Shown here piece after piece: positions 59,860 to 64,000 of a stretch of DNA of 64,000 nucleotides. Both the position numbers and the translations under genes were made by a program. Each line of letters starts with the position of its first letter. Position 1 is the stretch's first letter. This DNA comes from Paraburkholderia terricola (GTDB lineage: Bacteria > Pseudomonadota > Gammaproteobacteria > Burkholderiales > Burkholderiaceae): positions 35,612-99,611 of the forward strand of contig NZ_FRAB01000023.1 of the NCBI RefSeq assembly GCF_900142195.1, written 5' to 3'. A model generated the notes under the pieces. It was not told where the DNA came from. It did no database searches and saw only the letters and a program-made list of their open reading frames with translations.

Positions 59860-61470
59860 TTACCAGCCCGCGGCAACCCCGTCACTGCGCGGATCGTGGC
59901 CCGCTTCGATAAGTCCATCGGGATACCGGACGATTGCGCCGGCATGGCCCATTGCTTCGTCGTAAGCCTGCATCGTCTCGACCTCGTGACCGAGCGCTTC
60001 GAGCCGCGCCACGGTGCCGGGCGCAAAGCGCGCCTCCAGCTTGAGCGTGTCGGTCGACTGGCCCCACGTGCGGCCGAGCAGCCAGCGCGGCGCGTCGATC
60101 GCGGCTTGCGGATTCCAGCCGAAGTTGGCGATGCGCGAGAACACCGCGCTTTGCGATTGCGGCTGACCGTCGCCGCCCATGTTTCCGTACACCATCGTGC
60201 GGCCGTCGTCGAAACGCGCGAGCGCCGGGTTCAGCGTATGGAAGGGTCGGCGCAACGGCATCAGCGGATTCAGCGCGCGCTCGTCGAGCGAGAAACTGCA
60301 GCCGCGGTTCTGCCAGTTGATGCCCGACCCCGGCAGCACGATGCCGCTGCCGAACTCGTGATAAATGCTCTGGATGAAGCTCACCGACACGCCGTCGCTA
60401 TCGGTGACGCCGAGCCACACCGTGTCGCCCGGCCCACGCCCCGCGCCCCAAGGCGCGGCCTGCGTCGGCGAGATGCGCGCGGCCATTGCGTCGAGCGCCG
60501 CCGGTTCGAGCAGCGCGCGCGGATCCGCGCGCATGTGGTCGGGATCGGTGATCCCGGTATCGCGCACGGCGAAGGCCAGCTTGGTCGCCTCCACGCAGGC
60601 ATGCACGAACTCGGGACCGAGCGGGTCCATGTCCTTGGTCAGCACCCGGTCGAGCATGCCGAGAATCAGCAGCGAGACGAGTCCTTGCGTGGGCGGCGGC
60701 ATGTTGTAGATCGTGCCGAGCGAGTGCTTGAGCGCAAGCGGGGTGCGCAGCCGCGCCTCGTGTCGTTCGAGATCCGCGAGCGTCAGCAGTGAGCCGGCCG
60801 ATTGCAGATCGACCGCGATGCCGCGGGCGAGGTCGCCGCGATAAAAGTCGTCGAGACCGGCGTCGGCGAGACGCTCCAGGGTGGCGGCGAGGCGCGGCGC
60901 AACGAAACGCTCGCCGGTAGCGGGCGCGCGATCGTCGTGCAGAAAGGTTTCGGCGAAGCCGGCAACCGGACGCAATTCATCGAGCCGGCTCGCCACGCAC
61001 TGCGACTGGCTGCGCGTGACCGGCACGCCGTGCCTCGCGTAATGGATCGCGTCTTCCAGCAAACGCTTGACCGGCACTTTGCCGCCGAGCATGTCCGTCG
61101 ACCAGCGATGCGCGAGTTGCCAGCCCGACACGGTGCCGGCCACGGTGTTCGCCGCGAGCGGACCGCGCGTCGGAATCGCGGCAAGGCCGCGCGAACGGTA
61201 TTCATCGATCGTGGCGGCGAGCGCCGCCGCGCCGCATGCCTCGATGCCCACGGGCGCGGCGCCGGGGCGCGCGATCAGCCAGAAACCGTCGCCGCCGATG
61301 CTGTTCATGTGCGGATAGACAACCGCGATCGTCGCGGCGGCGCCGATCATCGCTTCGACGGCGTTGCCGCCGTCGCGCAGGATCGCGAGGGCGCTCTGCG
61401 CGGCGAGCGCATGCGGCGCGACCGCCATGCCGCGGGTTCCGCGGGTCGAATTCAGATAGTCGGCTGACAT
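59860..61470 (-). CDS. Gamma-glutamyltransferase-like Ntn hydrolase
   Basis: A 536-residue member of the gamma-glutamyltransferase family. The expected autocleavage point is Thr350 in GPGDTVWLGVTDSDG, which would become the catalytic nucleophile of the small subunit; the classical T-T-H is T-V-W here. GGNAVEAMIGAA near residues 34-45 and the late NMGGDGQPQSQ segment are family landmarks. There is no signal peptide, unlike the periplasmic E. coli enzyme, so it is probably cytosolic. Acting on an imported gamma-glutamyl or related acyl compound is likely. Confidence 0.87.
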   Translation of the reverse strand: MSADYLNSTRGTRGMAVAPHALAAQSALAILRDGGNAVEAMIGAAATIAVVYPHMNSIGGDGFWLIARPGAAPVGIEACGAAALAATIDEYRSRGLAAIPTRGPLAANTVAGTVSGWQLAHRWSTDMLGGKVPVKRLLEDAIHYARHGVPVTRSQSQCVASRLDELRPVAGFAETFLHDDRAPATGERFVAPRLAATLERLADAGLDDFYRGDLARGIAVDLQSAGSLLTLADLERHEARLRTPLALKHSLGTIYNMPPPTQGLVSLLILGMLDRVLTKDMDPLGPEFVHACVEATKLAFAVRDTGITDPDHMRADPRALLEPAALDAMAARISPTQAAPWGAGRGPGDTVWLGVTDSDGVSVSFIQSIYHEFGSGIVLPGSGINWQNRGCSFSLDERALNPLMPLRRPFHTLNPALARFDDGRTMVYGNMGGDGQPQSQSAVFSRIANFGWNPQAAIDAPRWLLGRTWGQSTDTLKLEARFAPGTVARLEALGHEVETMQAYDEAMGHAGAIVRYPDGLIEAGHDPRSDGVAAGW

Positions 61471-61489
61471 ATTTCCGGCAGAAGTTTGC

Positions 61490-61499
61490 TTGTATACAT
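61490..61499. promoter_or_regulatory. TTGTATACAT site, candidate GntR operator
   Basis: TGTATACA (61491-61498) is a perfect palindrome about 20 bp before the gamma-glutamyltransferase start. Many FadR/VanR-type GntR regulators bind TTGTATACAA-like sequences, and the gene for such a regulator is immediately upstream. Confidence 0.55.
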
Positions 61500-61598
61500 G
61501 GCGTGCAGTTATGCGAAAACCATGCCAATCCGCATGACGGACTGAAACGTCCGCTACATAGGGCTTTGGGGCAAATCGGGGATGGCTAAGGGATGACC

Positions 61599-62345
61599 CT
61601 AGGTGGTGCGCCGCAACCTGGGTGGTGCATACGGAGCGCCGTGCGGCTCCATTGCAGTGCGGGCGCGTTGCAGGCGTTCGGCGGTCAGGCTGCGCACTTC
61701 GGCGCGGCTGCCTTCTATATGACGCCCGATCAAGGCGACGCTGCGCGCCGTCTCGCGATGGCGGATCGCGTCGAGAATCGCGATGTGTTCGTCGTAGGTG
61801 TCGTCGATGCAGTCGCCGTAGACGAGATCGAGCCGCCGCACCACGCGGATGCGGTCGGTCACGCGCTGCATCGCGGCGCTCAGTTCCGAGTTGTCGGCGG
61901 CGATGACGAGCGCCTGGTGGAAGGCTTCGTCGAGCGCCACCATCTCGCAGCCCTCACGGATACGCTCGGCGCGGGGCACGTTCCAGACGGCGTCGAGCCG
62001 GTCGAGCATCTGCTGCACGCTGCCGGATAACGACGTGTCGGCGGCAACCAGTCGGCCCACCGCGAAGGTTTCGATCAGCTTGCGCATCTCGTACAGGTCT
62101 TCGAAACGCTTGAAATCGATCGGCACGACTTCCCAGCCGCCGCGCACGTAGCCGCGCATCAGGCCGTCGCTTTGCAGGCGCTGCAGCGCCTCGCGCGCGG
62201 GTGTGCGCGACACGCCGAAACGCTCGGCGATGCTGCCTTCCGTCAGCCGGTCGCCGGGCAAGAGGCGCATGTCGAAGATATCGTCGCGCACGCTGAAATA
62301 GACATGGTCAGCGCGCGATGAGGAAGAGCGGGTTGTGTTGTTCAC
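61599..62345 (-). CDS. GntR-family (FCD/FadR type) transcriptional regulator
   Basis: A 248-residue regulator: winged helix domain at about residues 15-85 (LPGDRLTEGSIAERFGVSRT, PAREALQRLQSDGLM) and an all-helical FCD ligand domain with metal-binding histidines (DEAFHQALVIAADNSEL, SVALIGRHIEGSRAEV). The start is GTG at 62345 with a weak ribosome site. It lies 128 bp upstream of the gamma-glutamyltransferase gene in the same orientation and probably controls the whole unit down to the amidase. Confidence 0.9.
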   Translation of the reverse strand: MNNTTRSSSSRADHVYFSVRDDIFDMRLLPGDRLTEGSIAERFGVSRTPAREALQRLQSDGLMRGYVRGGWEVVPIDFKRFEDLYEMRKLIETFAVGRLVAADTSLSGSVQQMLDRLDAVWNVPRAERIREGCEMVALDEAFHQALVIAADNSELSAAMQRVTDRIRVVRRLDLVYGDCIDDTYDEHIAILDAIRHRETARSVALIGRHIEGSRAEVRSLTAERLQRARTAMEPHGAPYAPPRLRRTT

Positions 62346-62514
62346 GCACGGAGCCTGGAATTAACGGACCTTTCGGGCCAAGACTATCGGTCAGCCCCAA
62401 AACATCCGTCAACGGAAATTAAATCCGCCGCCGCGGGCCGACATCGCATTGTCGGCCAACCCCGCCCGGTTCGCGCGCCTTTTCGCCGGCAAGCGAGCCG
62501 TGCGCGCTCAACGC

Positions 62515-63441
62515 TCAATACACCTCGGGCACGATCATCGACTCCGGCACCGGCTGACGGCTGTATTCGTCGTGATAGACCCGGTCGGGCAATTCGACGC
62601 GCGGATGCTCGATCTCGTGATACGGCACCTGGCTCAGCAGATGATGAATGCAGTTCAGGCGCGCGCGCTTCTTGTCGACCGCCTGCACGACCCACCACGG
62701 CGCCTCGGGAATGTGCGAGCGCTGCAGCATGACTTCCTTGGCGAGCGTGTACGCTTCCCAGCGGCGCCGGCTTTCCAGATCCATCGGACTCAGCTTCCAC
62801 TGCTTCAGCGGATCGCGAATGCGGTTCTGGAAACGCAGTTCCTGTTCTTCGTCGGTGATCGAAAACCAGTATTTGAGAATCTGCACGCCGCTCCGCGCCA
62901 GCATCTTTTCGAATTCGGGCACCGAGCGGAAGAACTCTTCGTACTCTTCCTCGCTGCAAAAATTCATCACGCGTTCGACGCCCGCGCGGTTGTACCAGCT
63001 ACGATCGAACAGCACCATTTCGCCGCCCGCCGGCAGATGCGAAACATAGCGCTGGAAATACCATTGCGTGCGTTCACGGTTGTTCGGCGCGGGCAGCGCC
63101 GCCACGCGGCAGACCCGCGGATTGAGCCGTTGCGTGATGCGCTTGATCGCGCCGCCCTTGCCGGCCGCGTCGCGTCCCTCGAAAATCACTACGAGGCGAT
63201 GGCCGGTCTGCACGATCCAGTCCTGCAGCTTGACGAGTTCGCCTTGCAGCCGGAACAGTTCGCGGAAATACATCTTGCGCGCCTCGCGATGCTCCAGCGT
63301 GAAGCCTTCGGCGCCGTCGATGATGCGGTCGTCGACCTCCATTTCGAGTTCCTCGTCGTACGCATCGATGAGGTCCTCCTCGAAACGGCGTTGCCGCTCG
63401 GCCAGCATCTCGGCTTCAGGTCTCGGATCCTGCTCTTTCAT
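62515..63441 (-). CDS. ppk2: Polyphosphate kinase 2 (PPK2 family)
   Basis: Single-domain PPK2 of 308 residues, transferring phosphate between polyphosphate and nucleotides. The Walker A segment is IFEGRDAAGKGGAIKRITQR, the Walker B segment VLFDRSWYNRAGVE, and the lid region RFQNRIRDPLKQWKLSPMDL is conserved. Size is that of class I enzymes, which mainly regenerate ATP or GTP from polyphosphate. GGAGAGCCGCA precedes the ATG at 63441; the repeat-rich frame upstream to 63729 is not coding. Confidence 0.92.
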   Translation of the reverse strand: MKEQDPRPEAEMLAERQRRFEEDLIDAYDEELEMEVDDRIIDGAEGFTLEHREARKMYFRELFRLQGELVKLQDWIVQTGHRLVVIFEGRDAAGKGGAIKRITQRLNPRVCRVAALPAPNNRERTQWYFQRYVSHLPAGGEMVLFDRSWYNRAGVERVMNFCSEEEYEEFFRSVPEFEKMLARSGVQILKYWFSITDEEQELRFQNRIRDPLKQWKLSPMDLESRRRWEAYTLAKEVMLQRSHIPEAPWWVVQAVDKKRARLNCIHHLLSQVPYHEIEHPRVELPDRVYHDEYSRQPVPESMIVPEVY

Positions 63442-63820
63442 TGCGGCTCTCCTGGCAACGGAAACGGTTAAGCGCGCGTCGGCAAGCGCGACGCGGACGC
63501 GCTCGATTATCGAAGCGCCAAGTGTCATCCATGTTACCGCCGCGGCGGCGTGTTGGTGGTGGCGTTGGTGGTGGCGTTGGTGGTGGCGTTGGTGATGGCG
63601 TTGGTGATGGCGTTGGTGGTGGCGTTGGTGGTGCGTTGAATCGGCCGCTCGGCCTTTTTGCGCTAGCAGGCTGCTGAAATACAGTCCGACAGAAGCAGCC
63701 TTTCTGCACTTACGCGGCTCTCGCCACAAGGTTTATCGCATTGTGCAATTTCAACGTGAATTCCACGCTTGTTCGGCAGTTTGAGGCCAATTTCTGGCTT
63801 CATTGCCGCGTTTTTCGCTG
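63442..63820. other. Non-coding region with a repeat array between ppk2 and the IS end
   Basis: About 380 bp without a gene. It holds the ppk2 ribosome site, the 12-bp tandem repeat at 63552-63634 and, beyond it, the presumed boundary of the insertion element. The repeat array begins about 110 bp before the ppk2 start, so it could lie in the ppk2 promoter or leader. Confidence 0.5.
63552..63634. repeat. Seven tandem copies of a 12-bp repeat (GTTGGTGGTGGC)
   Basis: Seven head-to-tail units; the fourth and fifth read GTTGGTGATGGC and the last lacks one base. The identical length and few differences show recent expansion. On the minus strand it would encode TPPP repeats, but no ribosome site or real gene is associated. 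Confidence 0.9.
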
Positions 63821-64000
63821 CTACAGACGGACTTGTGTCAGTGAGCGCATGCGCACGAGGTTGTAGGCAGCCATGTTCAACACGAACATCTGGTCCACTT
63901 TCTTCAACCCGCGCACCACCACCTGGCGCATGCGCCCCACGGTCTTGGCCCACCCGAAGCCTTGTTCGATCAACTTGCGCTTTTGCTGCGAAATGGCGTA
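63668..64000 (-). mobile_element. End of an insertion sequence (IS5-like), cut by the window edge
   Basis: A transposase 3' end (63821-64000) is followed by about 150 bp of non-coding sequence ending near AGGCTGCTGAAAT at 63668, which resembles the outer end of such elements. The opposite end and target duplication are outside the window, so the boundary is approximate. Confidence 0.5.
63821..64000 (-). CDS. IS5-like DDE transposase, C-terminal 59 residues
   Basis: The reading frame enters from the right edge and stops at 63821. It shows the transposase C-terminal pattern KRKLIEQGFGWAKT, in which the glutamate is the last residue of the DDE triad, followed by FVLNMAAYNLVRMRSL. The rest of the gene lies beyond the window, so intactness cannot be judged. 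Confidence 0.75.
   Translation of the reverse strand, partial: YAISQQKRKLIEQGFGWAKTVGRMRQVVVRGLKKVDQMFVLNMAAYNLVRMRSLTQVRL

Noticed and set aside
63552..63634. The tandem repeats considered as a CRISPR array or as part of a TPPP-repeat protein
   Set aside because: Units are 12 bp with no spacers, so not CRISPR; the TPPP frame lacks a start signal and is out of keeping with the PPK2 N-terminus.
1..64000. tRNA, rRNA, riboswitch, plasmid or phage functions
   Set aside because: I looked for cloverleaf-like and other RNA elements in the intergenic gaps and for integrase, replication or structural phage genes and found none that I could support by eye.

Overview
The window looks like a chromosomal segment of a Burkholderiales beta-proteobacterium, most likely Paraburkholderia, Caballeronia or Burkholderia. 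The base composition is high in G+C, genes are tightly packed, and the families are typical of these soil and plant-associated organisms: many ABC and MFS solute importers paired with catabolic enzymes and one-component regulators. I see no rRNA, tRNA, CRISPR array, prophage or plasmid functions. The only mobile-element trace is the end of an IS transposase at the right edge.

Layout. 1-4035: tail of an AraC/GlxA-type regulator, an ACS-type MFS carrier, a D-2-hydroxyacid dehydrogenase and a LysR regulator. 4010-10829: a polyol/sugar unit (binding protein, two permeases, SorC regulator, sorbitol/xylitol-type dehydrogenase) with its ATPase gene divergent, sharing one promoter region. 10856-18093: a six-gene unit (enoyl-CoA hydratase, spermidine-type ABC importer with a fused permease, acyl-CoA synthetase, IclR regulator). 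18452-26360: housekeeping and orphan genes (DUF2784, YbaK-type deacylase, EF-G paralogue, LysE exporter, MocR regulator, omega-aminotransferase, DUF6496 protein).

26480-41683 is the most interesting part. It is one long minus-strand operon with a divergent TetR regulator. It combines a 6-hydroxynicotinate-reductase homologue, a UPF0280 (ApbE-like) protein, two paralogous DUF1185 proteins, a branched-chain-type ABC importer with fused LivHM permease, an enamidase homologue, and a two-subunit molybdenum hydroxylase (NicA/NicB type) carrying three haem c sites. I read it as a hybrid route. An aerobic cytochrome-linked hydroxylation is followed by the reductive ring-saturation and enamide-hydrolysis steps known from the nicotinate fermenter Eubacterium barkeri. 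The substrate would be nicotinate or a related N-heteroaromatic acid.

42384-47789: beta-ketoadipate genes pcaIJBDC with a divergent LysR gene and a clear terminator; pcaF is not in the operon. 47945-54309: folE, an EamA exporter, a DedA-rhodanese fusion, a CHAD protein, a short-chain dehydrogenase and a PiT phosphate transporter. 54388-62345: a minus-strand unit led by a GntR regulator (gamma-glutamyltransferase-like enzyme, OFA-type MFS carrier, NMT1-type ABC importer, amidase), apparently for an amide or gamma-glutamyl compound. 62515-64000: a PPK2 polyphosphate kinase, a 12-bp tandem repeat and the IS end.

Specific regulatory signals are proposed for several units: a sigma70-like promoter overlapped by a palindrome before the polyol operon, a 17-bp element shared by the acyl-CoA operon and its iclR, an 18-bp palindrome between the TetR gene and the nicotinate-type operon, repeated ACAGTT boxes between mocR and the aminotransferase gene, and a TGTATACA site before the gamma-glutamyltransferase gene. 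All functions come from sequence reading alone; no database search was run.
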